From contig JAFAZW010000064.1 of assembly GCA_019239415.1 (NCBI GenBank), forward strand, positions 1 through 59,061: a DNA stretch of 59,061 nt, read 5' to 3'. Origin of the DNA: Alphaproteobacteria bacterium. GTDB taxonomy: Bacteria; Pseudomonadota; Alphaproteobacteria; Sphingomonadales; Sphingomonadaceae. The notes beneath the pieces were generated by a model. The model was not told where the DNA came from and ran no database searches. It was given only the letters and a program-made list of their open reading frames with translations. Of the stretch, positions 20,651-28,473 are shown one piece after another. The position numbers were made by a program, and so were the translations under genes. Each line of letters begins with the position of its first letter. Position 1 is the stretch's first letter.

Positions 20651-21733
20651 ATGGGCCTTCACATCTCGCTGCCGTTCGCGCGCCGGCACGCGGCCGCCGC
20701 CCACGCCGCCGCCGCCAGGGGCAAGCCGCCCCGCGCGACGCTGGAATTTCTCGACGCGGACGGCGCGCCGGTCGGCCGCCCGCTGCGGCCGCTCGTGCCG
20801 GCGCCGTCGCCGATCGAAGTGCCGAACGGCGCGGGCGGCATGGACTGGCGACGCCCGGACCCGCACCTCAGCCTGACCGCCAGCGCCGTCCCGGCGCGGG
20901 CGGTGAGCGTCCGCGCCCGCAGCGGCGACACCATCCTGGCGGAGGCGCCGCTGACCGACGCCGCCACCCCGGCACCGGCGCCGCATGAGGACCGACGCGT
21001 CTTCAACGGCGCCGGCAAGTGGACCTTGCTGCTCGTCTCCGAGCTGTTCGGCGACGCCGCGCGCTTCTTCGCCTTCGCCGCCCACCTCGATTCCTACATT
21101 CGCGGGCAGGCGCCCTTCTCGCGCCCGGGGGCCGGAGACATGCTGCGGGTCGAGGCCCTGTTCTGGCCCAGCCCGGCCAAGGGTCTGTTCAAGACGCGTC
21201 CCAAGGGCCGGCTCGTCACCGGCGACAACAAGCTCGTCAATCGCTTCGTCGACAAGGCCGGCGCGACCGGCCGGCTCACCATCGTGCTGGTCGACATGGG
21301 GGTGCGCGGCGGCGCCGGCGGGGCGCCGGGCCGTCCCGCCTGGGTGACGATCGCGAGCGCGCCCGGTGAGCAGTGGGAAGCGGTGGCCCTGCACGAGCTC
21401 GGCCATTCCTTCGGCCTGGCGGATGAATATGCCAACCGGGATCAGCCCACCCCCGAGCCGCGCCCGCTCGAGCCCAACGTCAGTGCCAGCAGCGACCCGG
21501 CGCGGGCGCCGTGGGCCGCTTTGGTGACGCCGGGCCATCCGGGGAGGCCGACCTGCCCGGCCGGTGTCGACCCGCCGGTGCCGCTCGGCGTGGTCGGGAC
21601 GTTCGAAGGCGCGCGCTACAAGGCGCGCGGCCGCTACCGCCCCACCGCCGAATGCCTGATGCAGCGGACCGACCGGCCGTTCTGCGCGGTGTGCCAGCAG
21701 GTGATCGCGGACGTCCTCGCCGCGGCCGCGTGA
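20651..21733 (+). CDS. M64-family metallopeptidase-like protein
   Basis: 360 residues. The zincin motif HELGHSFGLADEY places zinc ligands at His248 and His252 and the third ligand at Asp258, with Glu249 as the general base. The flanks (VTIASAPGEQWEAVALHELG before it, and a C-terminal AECLMQRTDRPFCAVCQQV) match the M64 'IgA peptidase' family. About 110 N-terminal residues form a separate beta-domain (ATLEFLDADGAPVGRPLRPL). No signal peptide is evident from this start, so it may act inside the cell or use another export route. It ends 59 bp before tRNA-Glu. Confidence 0.8.
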   Translation: MGLHISLPFARRHAAAAHAAAARGKPPRATLEFLDADGAPVGRPLRPLVPAPSPIEVPNGAGGMDWRRPDPHLSLTASAVPARAVSVRARSGDTILAEAPLTDAATPAPAPHEDRRVFNGAGKWTLLLVSELFGDAARFFAFAAHLDSYIRGQAPFSRPGAGDMLRVEALFWPSPAKGLFKTRPKGRLVTGDNKLVNRFVDKAGATGRLTIVLVDMGVRGGAGGAPGRPAWVTIASAPGEQWEAVALHELGHSFGLADEYANRDQPTPEPRPLEPNVSASSDPARAPWAALVTPGHPGRPTCPAGVDPPVPLGVVGTFEGARYKARGRYRPTAECLMQRTDRPFCAVCQQVIADVLAAAA

Positions 21734-21747
21734 CCGCCGGGGCGCGG

Positions 21748-21776
21748 TTGACCCCCGGGCCCGCCTTGCCTAAGGC
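21748..21776 (+). promoter_or_regulatory. Sigma70-type promoter of tRNA-Glu
   Basis: TTGACC (21748-21753), 17 bp, TAAGGC (21771-21776). The predicted start is near 21783, ten bases before the mature tRNA 5' end. Confidence 0.6.
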
Positions 21777-21792
21777 GCCTGCCTGCCGCGCC

Positions 21793-21868
21793 GGCCCCAT
21801 CGTCTAGCGGTCTAGGACGTCGCCCTTTCACGGCGAAAACACGGGTTCGAGTCCCGTTGGGGTCACCA
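21793..21868 (+). tRNA. tRNA-Glu (anticodon TTC)
   Basis: 76 nt including an encoded CCA. The acceptor stem GGCCCCA pairs with TGGGGTC (one G-T pair). The anticodon arm CGCC-CTTTCAC-GGCG has TTC in the loop, and the T-arm CGGGTTCGAGTCCCG is standard. It has its own upstream promoter, and the beta-lactamase-fold gene follows on the same strand. Confidence 0.97.
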
Positions 21869-22000
21869 AGGCGCGTGCCGCGTTCCCCGCGGCCGCAGGT
21901 CCCGCGATCCGGCCCGCAATTGCCCCGACTGATCGGCATTTCTCCGATCGCGGCGGCTGCTCCCCTAGGTCGAGAAGGCCGAGCGGGCTATAGGTCGGGG

Positions 22001-22870
22001 ATGCGGATCTCCCGGATTTTCCTCCCGTTTCTGGTTCTTGCCGGGTCGCCGGCATGGGCCCAGCCCGAAGCGTCGGCGGTGGCGCCGCCGCTGCAGCGGC
22101 TCGAGCAGCGGCTCGCCGCGACGGCCAGCGACAATCCCGGCGAATTCGGCATCGCCGCGATGGACCTCGCCACCGGCGAGGCGGTCAGCGTCAACGGCGA
22201 CAAGGCGTTCCCGATGGCGAGCACGGTCAAGGTCGCGGTCGCCGCCACCTATCTCGGCGAGGTCGATGCCGGCCGGCGCACGCTCGCGGATCCGGTCGCC
22301 GGCACCACCGCGTCGGCGCTGATGGAGCGGATGATCATCCACAGCGACAACCGCGCCACCGATCTGCTGATCGCCACGCTCGGCGGCCCGACCAGCGTCG
22401 ACGTCTGGCTCCACGCGCATGGCCTCGCCGGCATCCGCGTCGACCGCACCATCGCGCAGCTGCTCGCCGCCCGCCGCGATCTGCGCGACGTGCGCGATTC
22501 GAGCACCCCCAAGGCCATGATCGACCTGCTCCGGCTGGTCGACGGCGGCAGTGCGCTGAAACCCGAGAGCCGCGCGGTGCTGCTCGACCTCATGCGGCGC
22601 TGCGCCACCGGCCGCAACCGCATCCGCGCGCTGCTGCCGCCGGGAACCCTGGTCGAGCACAAGACCGGCACCTTGAACGGCTTCACCGGCGACGTCGCCT
22701 TCGTGACGCTGCCCGACGGCCGGCGCATCGCGATGGCGATGTTCGCCCGCGGCGGCGACAACCGTCCCGGCGTCATCGCCACCGTCGCCCGCGCCATCTA
22801 CGACGGGTTCGCGGGGCAGGCGACCGCCTCGGCGGCCGCCGCCGGCGGGACGGTCGGCAGCGACCGCTGA
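22001..22870 (+). CDS. Exported class A beta-lactamase-fold serine hydrolase lacking the usual Glu166
   Basis: 289 residues with a signal peptide (IFLPFLVLAGSPAWAQ). Class A landmarks are present: nucleophile motif STVK (Ser74, Lys77), SDN loop (Ser115-Asp116-Asn117) and KTGT (Lys221). The omega-loop that normally reads R-x-E-x-x-L-N here reads RTIAQLL (Arg149 to Leu155). Ile151 therefore stands where the deacylating Glu166 should be, and Leu replaces Asn170. By analogy with E166 mutants it would acylate but not turn over beta-lactams well, so a penicillin-binding or other hydrolase role is possible. The start at 22001 is the first codon giving a signal peptide. Confidence 0.85.
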   Translation: MRISRIFLPFLVLAGSPAWAQPEASAVAPPLQRLEQRLAATASDNPGEFGIAAMDLATGEAVSVNGDKAFPMASTVKVAVAATYLGEVDAGRRTLADPVAGTTASALMERMIIHSDNRATDLLIATLGGPTSVDVWLHAHGLAGIRVDRTIAQLLAARRDLRDVRDSSTPKAMIDLLRLVDGGSALKPESRAVLLDLMRRCATGRNRIRALLPPGTLVEHKTGTLNGFTGDVAFVTLPDGRRIAMAMFARGGDNRPGVIATVARAIYDGFAGQATASAAAAGGTVGSDR

Positions 22871-22902
22871 ACCGGCCCGTTCGCTCCGGCCGAGCTTGAG
22901 TC

Positions 22903-23658
22903 TCAGGTGACTCCCAGCCCGTCCGTGAGCAGCTTGCCGCCGGCGACGATCATCAGCCAGTAGACGATCGTGTAGAAGCGTTCGACCGGCACCCGGCGGA
23001 CCAGCCGCACGCCGGCGAGGCTCGCGACGACGGCCAGGGGCAGCAGCACGGCGGCGGCGGTGAGGTTGCCGCGGCTGAACTGGCCCAGCGCAACATAGGC
23101 TGGCACCTTGATCCAGTTCAGCACCGCGAAGAAGATCGCCGTCGTGCCGACGAACACGTCGCGCGGCAGCCGGCGCGGCATCACCCACATCTGGAAAGGC
23201 GGCCCGCCGGCATGGGCGATCTGGCTGGTGAAGCCGGTGGCGACCCCGAACAGGGCGCCGACCCACGCGGGCGAGCGCGACGAGGCGGCGACCTGCCGGC
23301 CCCGCTCCGCCCACAGGCGGTAGGCGCCGAACAGGATCGACACCGCGCCGAGCGCCGCCATCACCGCCCGCGCCGGCACGCTCGCCGCGAAGACGTAGCC
23401 GATCGCCACGCCGATCGCCGCGCCCGGCAGCATGACCGCCAGGACATTGCCGTCCCAGCTCCTGCGGAAGGCGGCGACGCCCACGGCGTCCTGGACGATG
23501 AGGATGGGAAGCAGGATCGCCGCGCCCCGGATCGGGTCGATGCCGAGCGCGATCAGCGGCGTCCCCAGCGCCCCGAGGCCCGAGAAGCCGCCCTTCGCCA
23601 ATCCGATCAGGATGACCGCCGGGACGGCGAACAGGTAGAAGCGCAGGTCGGTGGGCAT
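22903..23658 (-). CDS. TauE/SafE-family membrane transporter
   Basis: 251 residues with about eight membrane helices. The family's duplicated pattern is visible: AVPAVILIGLAKGGFSGLG near the N terminus and VATGFTSQIAHAGGPPFQMW in the second half. Members are thought to export sulfite, sulfoacetate or other organosulfur anions, but this one has no sulfur genes nearby. Convergent with the beta-lactamase-fold gene. The large inverted repeat at 23665-23796 lies directly upstream of its start and separates it from the MFS gene. Confidence 0.88.
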   Translation of the reverse strand: MPTDLRFYLFAVPAVILIGLAKGGFSGLGALGTPLIALGIDPIRGAAILLPILIVQDAVGVAAFRRSWDGNVLAVMLPGAAIGVAIGYVFAASVPARAVMAALGAVSILFGAYRLWAERGRQVAASSRSPAWVGALFGVATGFTSQIAHAGGPPFQMWVMPRRLPRDVFVGTTAIFFAVLNWIKVPAYVALGQFSRGNLTAAAVLLPLAVVASLAGVRLVRRVPVERFYTIVYWLMIVAGGKLLTDGLGVT

Positions 23659-23664
23659 GGACTA

Positions 23665-23796
23665 GCTCCTCCCCGGAACGGGGAGGGGGACCGCCGGCGA
23701 AGCCGGTGGTGGAGGGGGCCTCGCGCTTCCGCCGCGAGGAGGCGGGCCCCCTCGACCAGCCTTCGCCTGGTCCCCCTCCCCGTTCCGGGGAGGAGC
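23665..23796. repeat. Large intergenic inverted repeat
   Basis: Outer arms GCTCCTCCCCGGAACGGGGA and CCCCGTTCCGGGGAGGAGC are exact complements. Inner GGGGGACCGCCGGCGAAGCC / GCCTTCGCCTGGTCCCCC and GGAGGGGGCC / GGGCCCCCTC arms follow. It is the closest relative of the element at 11122 and marks the left boundary of the uronate locus. Confidence 0.85.
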
Positions 23797-23801
23797 CTTC
23801 G

Positions 23802-25088
23802 TCAGCACACTTCCGCCTGGGCAAGGCGCGGGGTCAGCAGGTGGATGATGGCGAGCGCGATCAGGTAGACCGAGCCGGCGACATAGAAGATCAGGCTGTA
23901 GGTGCCGAGCCGTTCCAGCACCTGGCCGATATAGAGCGAGAAGATCATGCCGCCGACGGCGCCGGCGGTGCCGCCGATGCCGACCACGGAGGCGACCGCC
24001 TTCCTCGGGAACATGTCGGAGGGAAGGGTGTAGAGGTTCGCCGACCAGGCCTGGTGGGCGGCGGTGGCGAGGCTGATGATCGCCACCGCGCCCCACAGGC
24101 TGTCGACATATTGGGCGAAGAAGATCGGCGTCACGGCGAGCGCGCAGATCAGCATCGTCGTCTTGCGCGCCCGGTTGATCGTCCAGCCGCGGTGGATGAG
24201 ACGCGACGACAGCCAGCCGCCGACGATCGAGCCCAGGTCCGAGACGATGTAGACGACGGCGAGCGGGATGCCGAAGGTCTTGAGGTCGAGGCCGTGCCGC
24301 TTCACCAGGAAGTCGGGCAGCCAGAAAAGGAACATCCACCAGACCGGATCGGTGAGGAACTTGCCGATCGCGAATGCCCAGGTCTCGCGGCGGCCGAGGA
24401 GCCGCAGCCAGGCGACCCTGGCCGCCGGATCGGCGGGATCGCTCTCGATATAGGCGAGCTCCGCGGCCGACACCCGCTTCGACTGGCGGGGGCGGCGATA
24501 GAAGGCCAGCCAGGCGGCCAGCCAGACGAGGCTCGCCGCGCCGGTGATGACGAACGCCGCCCGCCAGCCGTAAGCGAGGGTGATGGCGGGGACGATCAGC
24601 GGCGTGACGATCGCGCCGACGTTCGAGCCGGCGTTGAAGATGCCGGTGGCGAGCGCCCGCTCCTTCTTCGGGAACCATTCGGTGACCGCCTTGAGGCCGG
24701 CGGGGAAGTTGCCGCTCTCCCCGAGGCCGAGCAAGGCGCGCACGCCCGCGAAGCCGAGCACCGACGTGGCGGCCGCGTGCAGCATGTGCGCGCCGGTCCA
24801 GATCACGAAGGCGGCGGCATAGCCCAAACGGGCGCCGATCCGGTCGACGATGTTGCCGAAGACGATGTAGCCGACGGCATAAGCGAGCTGGAAATAGAAG
24901 ACGATGTCCGCATAGGTCGTCTCCTTCCAGCCGAACTCCGTCTGCAGCGTCGGCTTCAGCAGGCCGATCATCTGGCGGTCGACATAATTGATCGCGGTGG
25001 CGGCGAAGAGCAGCCCCACGATCACCCACCGTACCCGGCCGATGGCGGCCGCCGGCGCGGCCGTGCCTTCCGAAAAGTCCGTCGCCAT
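23802..25088 (-). CDS. MFS transporter, hexuronate (ExuT-like) ACS family
   Basis: 428 residues, 12-helix major facilitator. The ACS family motifs are present: AINYVDRQMIGLLKP in helix 1 and GLGESGNFPAGLKAVTEWFP after helix 4, characteristic of hexuronate, glucarate and similar sugar-acid carriers. The start at 25088 has GGAGG six bases upstream; the ATG two codons earlier touches the GGAGG and is unlikely. It follows the hydratase-like gene by 52 bp, so both are probably controlled by the operator at 25990. In this locus galacturonate or glucuronate uptake is the most likely job (inferred from context). Confidence 0.85.
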   Translation of the reverse strand: MATDFSEGTAAPAAAIGRVRWVIVGLLFAATAINYVDRQMIGLLKPTLQTEFGWKETTYADIVFYFQLAYAVGYIVFGNIVDRIGARLGYAAAFVIWTGAHMLHAAATSVLGFAGVRALLGLGESGNFPAGLKAVTEWFPKKERALATGIFNAGSNVGAIVTPLIVPAITLAYGWRAAFVITGAASLVWLAAWLAFYRRPRQSKRVSAAELAYIESDPADPAARVAWLRLLGRRETWAFAIGKFLTDPVWWMFLFWLPDFLVKRHGLDLKTFGIPLAVVYIVSDLGSIVGGWLSSRLIHRGWTINRARKTTMLICALAVTPIFFAQYVDSLWGAVAIISLATAAHQAWSANLYTLPSDMFPRKAVASVVGIGGTAGAVGGMIFSLYIGQVLERLGTYSLIFYVAGSVYLIALAIIHLLTPRLAQAEVC

Positions 25089-25140
25089 CCTCATCCTCCA
25101 CCGGCTCCCCGCGGGAGAGCCACGCCGCCGGCGCGCGTTG

Positions 25141-25947
25141 TTACGCGTCGTCCGGGCGAGCTGCCTTCAAACTGCACTTCACCGTGTAGCGGTCCCCGAA
25201 CGAGGCCTCGATCGCGTGGCCGGCGGCGGCTTCGTGGACGCCGCTGACGGCGCCCGACGAGATCCACTGGCCCGGCGCGAGCGCGATCCGGCGTCGCGCC
25301 ATCAACTCGAACAGGAAGCGGGCCGCGCCGATCGCGCCGTCCGGAAACGAAGTCGCACGCCCCGTGCCCACTTCGGCGCCATCGATCCGCGTCGTCACCC
25401 GCCATTGCTCGAAGCCGCTGGCGCGCCAGTCGGCGATCGCGGGACCGACCACGAGGCCGTTATTGTTTCCGAAATCCGAAATGACCGCGACCGGGCCGAG
25501 CCGGTTGATCGCGCCGAGCGGGGAGCTTGCCACCTCGATGCCGACATGGACGGCGTCGATCAGGTCCGCCGCCTCGTCGAGGGTGAAGCGGTGCCGATCC
25601 GCCGGCGGCGGCCGGCCGATGCGCAGCAGGAATTCCGCTTCGCCCGCCACGAAGCCTTCGGTGAAGACCGGCATTTCGGGAATGCCGTCCGCCGCCGCAA
25701 TGGCCGCGAAGATCGGCCCGGCAAGGCGGTCGGCGCCGTAGCGCTCGGCGAGCGGCGGGTTGATCCGGCCGACCTTCCAGCCCACCACCTGTTTTCCCCA
25801 GGCCGCGATCGCCGCGTCCTGGATCCGGTAGGCCTCGTCGAGGGTGGCGGGGAACGGGCCGGGATAATCGTCGAGCCCCGCGGCGCGGCGCCGCGCCGAC
25901 AGGAACCGCCCGGCGATCTCCGCCGCGTCCTCGCTCACCGCATCCAC
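25141..25947 (-). CDS. 2-keto-4-pentenoate hydratase-like protein (FAH superfamily)
   Basis: 268 residues from a GTG at 25947; another GTG at 25938 is equally possible. An upstream ATG at 26004 overlaps the operator and is unlikely. Family features: AYRIQDAAIAAWGKQVVGWKVG, then GEAEFLLRIG (metal-binding E-x-E-like acid region), LGPVAVISDFGNNNGLVVGP and ISSGAVSGVHEAAAGHAIEA. Relatives hydrate 2-oxo-dienoates. In a uronate locus it might handle a keto-deoxy sugar acid, but that is inference. Preceded by a LacI-type operator and followed by the ExuT-like carrier. Confidence 0.75.
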   Translation of the reverse strand: MDAVSEDAAEIAGRFLSARRRAAGLDDYPGPFPATLDEAYRIQDAAIAAWGKQVVGWKVGRINPPLAERYGADRLAGPIFAAIAAADGIPEMPVFTEGFVAGEAEFLLRIGRPPPADRHRFTLDEAADLIDAVHVGIEVASSPLGAINRLGPVAVISDFGNNNGLVVGPAIADWRASGFEQWRVTTRIDGAEVGTGRATSFPDGAIGAARFLFELMARRRIALAPGQWISSGAVSGVHEAAAGHAIEASFGDRYTVKCSLKAARPDDA

Positions 25948-25989
25948 TTCTCGCCGACCCCTCGATCTTCGCTTTCGCCCAGCCGTAGA

Positions 25990-26003
25990 GGAAACCGGTG
26001 TCA
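25990..26003. promoter_or_regulatory. LacI-type operator, site A
   Basis: GGAAACCGGTGTCA; the reverse strand reads TGACACCGGTTTCC. It lies 43 bp upstream of the hydratase-like gene and 46 bp past the end of kdgA. The half TGACACCGGT is shared by all six sites of the locus. Confidence 0.65.
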
Positions 26004-26048
26004 TAAGCAACCGCGCCAAATGCCTTGGTGCGCCACTTTCGCCACCTT

Positions 26049-26669
26049 TCAAAGCCTCGGTCGCAGCCCCGCCGCCGCCCGCGCCCGCGCGCGGATCGCC
26101 GCCGGGTCGATCGCGCCGGGCGGCACCAGCCAGCTTCCGCCGACGCACGCCACCGACGGCAGCTTCAGCCAGTCGGGCGCCGTCTCCGCGCTGATCCCGC
26201 CGGTCGGGCAGAAGCGCACGCCGGCGAACACGGCGCCGAAGCCTTTCAGCGCCGCAATGCCTCCGGAGGCCACGGCGGGAAAGAATTTGAGCCGCGTGAA
26301 GCCATGGTCCAGCGCCCGCATGATCTCGCTCGCCGTCGCGACCCCCGGCAACAGCGGCACCCTCGCCGCCTTCGCGGCCGCCGCCAGCGGGTCGCTGAGG
26401 CCGGGGCTGACGATGAACTCCGCCCCCGCCTCCCGCGCGGCGTCGAACTGGCGCGGGTCGAGCACCGTCCCGGCGCCGACGATCGCCCCCTCCACCGCCT
26501 TCATCGCCCGGATGGCGCCGAGCGCGGCGGACGTCCGCAACGTCACCTCGAGCACCGGCAGCCCGCCGTCGACCAGTGCTTGCGCGACCGGCACCGCATC
26601 CTCCAATCGATCGATCACCAGCACCGGGATGACCGGCGCGGCGGCCATGATCGCATCGAGGTCACGCAT
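26049..26669 (-). CDS. kdgA: 2-keto-3-deoxy-6-phosphogluconate aldolase
   Basis: 206 residues, the usual length. Class I aldolase that splits KDPG to pyruvate and glyceraldehyde 3-phosphate. The Schiff-base lysine is Lys128 in TRLKFFPA; the catalytic Glu is in VLEVTLRTSAAL; the phosphate-binding FCPTGGISAETAPDWL follows. It is the last step of the uronate route and also of the Entner-Doudoroff pathway. The start overlaps the stop of the 64-codon frame between it and uxaA, which suggests translational coupling in one uxaA-kdgA transcript controlled by site B. Confidence 0.95.
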   Translation of the reverse strand: MRDLDAIMAAAPVIPVLVIDRLEDAVPVAQALVDGGLPVLEVTLRTSAALGAIRAMKAVEGAIVGAGTVLDPRQFDAAREAGAEFIVSPGLSDPLAAAAKAARVPLLPGVATASEIMRALDHGFTRLKFFPAVASGGIAALKGFGAVFAGVRFCPTGGISAETAPDWLKLPSVACVGGSWLVPPGAIDPAAIRARARAAAGLRPRL

Positions 26670-26856
26670 GCCGCGGCTCCTCGGCGACCGCCGCGCCGGG
26701 GTCAAGCCCCCGGCCGCGCCGGGGCCCGGCGACGACATCGCCAAAGCGCCTGTCCTCGCCGCGCCGCGCGGGAAACACCTGCCGCAGCGCGAGCAGCGCC
26801 GCGACCGGATCGTCGCAGCCGCGGGGGCCGAAATGGACGATGCCGGTGCCGCTCAC
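26662..26856 (-). pseudogene. Short coupled frame between uxaA and kdgA, possible uxuB remnant
   Basis: 64 codons starting at a GTG that overlaps the uxaA stop (GTGA) and ending at a TGA inside the first codons of kdgA (ATGCGTGA). The beginning, GTGIVHFGP, looks like the nucleotide-binding start of mannitol dehydrogenase or fructuronate reductase (UxuB), which usually reads GIVHFGxGAFHR. The rest (RGCDDPVAALLALRQVFPA, then an Arg/Gly-rich tail) does not. It could be a decayed uxuB left after deletion, a small coupling peptide, or chance. Confidence 0.3.
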
Positions 26857-28370
26857 AGCGTCACACCGCGCTTCCAGATCGCGATTTCGCGCTCGTCGTT
26901 GCGCTCCGCCGCGGTCGTCTCGCCCGAGCCGACGGCGGCCATCTTCGCGGCGAGTGCATCGGCGGCGGGTTCCATGCCCTCGTCGAGCACCTGCCCGGCG
27001 TCGAAATCGATCCAGCCCCGCTTGCGCTGCGCGAGGTCGCTGTTCGAGGCGATCTTCACGGTGGGCACGGGAAAGCCGAGCGGCGTGCCGCGGCCGGTCG
27101 TGAACAGGATCAAGGTCGCCCCCGCCGCCGCGAGCGCGGTCGAGGAAACGGCGTCGTTCCCCGGCGCCTCGAGCAGGGTAAGGCCCCGCCGCCGCACCCG
27201 TTCGCCGTAGCGCAGCACGTCCTCGACGGGCGCGTGCCCGGCCTTCTGGACGGCGCCCAGCGACTTCTCCTCGAGCGTCGTGATGCCGCCGGCCAGGTTG
27301 CCCGGCGAGGGATTCTCCGACACCGGCTCGCCATGAGCGAGGAAGTAGCGCTTGAAGTCGTCGACAACGGCGACGACCGCCTCGAACACGCTGCGGTCCC
27401 GCGCCCGCGCCATCAGCAGCCGCTCGGCGCCGAATAGCTCCGGGATCTCGCTGAGGATCGCACTGCCGCCGGCGGCGACGACGCGGTCCGCCATGCGGCC
27501 GACGAGCGGGTTCGCGGTGAGGCCGGAGAAGCCGTCGGAGCCGCCGCATTTGAGGCCGACGACCAGTTCGCCGAAGCCGGCCGCCGCGCGCCTGGCGGGG
27601 GACGCCTGCTCGACGAGGCGGTCGACCAGGGCGAGGCCCTCCTCCAGCTCGTCCTCCACCCCTTGGGCGCGCAGCGAGCGGACCCGGTGCCGCAGCGGCT
27701 CCGGTATCTCCTCGATGAGCCGGTCGAGCTGGTTCGACTCGCAGCCGAGGCCGACGAACAGCACGCCGCCGGCATTGGGGTGCGAGGCGAGCGCGGCGAG
27801 GACGGCGCGCGTGCCGCCGAGGTCGTCGCCGAGCTGCGAGCAGCCGAACGGGTGCGCGAAGGCATGGACTCCGTCCACCGCGCCGGCGTGGCGGGCATCG
27901 GCGAGCGCCGCGATCTTTTGCGCCGTGCGGCCGACGCAGCCGACGGTCGGCAGGATCCAGATCTCGTTGCGCGTCCCGACCCGGCCGTCGGGACGCCGAT
28001 AGCCGAGGAAGGAAGGCGCCGGCGCCGCGATCGGCCGCTCCGCGGCGAGCGGCTCGTAGGAATAGCCCTCGACGCCGGCCAGGAGCGTGGCGAGGTTGTG
28101 GGTGTGGACATGCGCCCCCGCGGGCACGGCCGCGGTCAGCCTGCCGATCGGCCAGCCGAACTTCCGCACGGTCTCGCCGGCGGCCATGTCCCGCAGCGCA
28201 AGCTTGTGACCGTTCGGCACCGGCTCCCGCGCCTCGATCGCGTCCCCGCCCGCCTCCACCCACTCGCCGGCGCCGATCGCTCGGAGCGCCACGGCGACGT
28301 CGTCGCGCGGGTCGAGCCGGAGCAGCGCGCGCCTGTCGGCGGCAAGATCGAGGGGTATTGCTTGTGTCAT
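26853..28370 (-). CDS. uxaA: Altronate dehydratase (UxaA family)
   Basis: 505 residues. Dehydrates D-altronate to 2-keto-3-deoxygluconate. It has both parts of UxaA: an N-terminal SAF-like domain (LALRDMAAGETVRKFGWPIG, with HVHTHNLAT) and the large C-terminal catalytic domain (FLGYRRPDGRVGTRNEIWI, VGLGCESNQ, LKCGGSDGFSGLTANPLVG). The annotated ATG at 28370 lies only two bases from operator B, leaving no room for a ribosome site. Either the mRNA is leaderless or a different start is used (for example GTG at 28397). Divergent from the LacI-family gene. Confidence 0.93.
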   Translation of the reverse strand: MTQAIPLDLAADRRALLRLDPRDDVAVALRAIGAGEWVEAGGDAIEAREPVPNGHKLALRDMAAGETVRKFGWPIGRLTAAVPAGAHVHTHNLATLLAGVEGYSYEPLAAERPIAAPAPSFLGYRRPDGRVGTRNEIWILPTVGCVGRTAQKIAALADARHAGAVDGVHAFAHPFGCSQLGDDLGGTRAVLAALASHPNAGGVLFVGLGCESNQLDRLIEEIPEPLRHRVRSLRAQGVEDELEEGLALVDRLVEQASPARRAAAGFGELVVGLKCGGSDGFSGLTANPLVGRMADRVVAAGGSAILSEIPELFGAERLLMARARDRSVFEAVVAVVDDFKRYFLAHGEPVSENPSPGNLAGGITTLEEKSLGAVQKAGHAPVEDVLRYGERVRRRGLTLLEAPGNDAVSSTALAAAGATLILFTTGRGTPLGFPVPTVKIASNSDLAQRKRGWIDFDAGQVLDEGMEPAADALAAKMAAVGSGETTAAERNDEREIAIWKRGVTL

Positions 28371-28372
28371 CT

Positions 28373-28386
28373 GGTAACCGGTGTCA
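28373..28386. promoter_or_regulatory. LacI-type operator, site B (uxaA / regulator divergent region)
   Basis: GGTAACCGGTGTCA (reverse: TGACACCGGTTACC). The reverse strand has TTGACA overlapping the left half, a possible -35 box. It is 2 bp from the uxaA start and 87 bp before the regulator start, so it could control both and give autoregulation. Confidence 0.7.
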
Positions 28387-28473
28387 AATACTCTCACGCG
28401 GCGGCCGGGGCAAGGCCGCCGGGCTATCGCCGTGCCGCGGCGTGCGATATCGAGCGGTGCAAGGGAGAACAGG

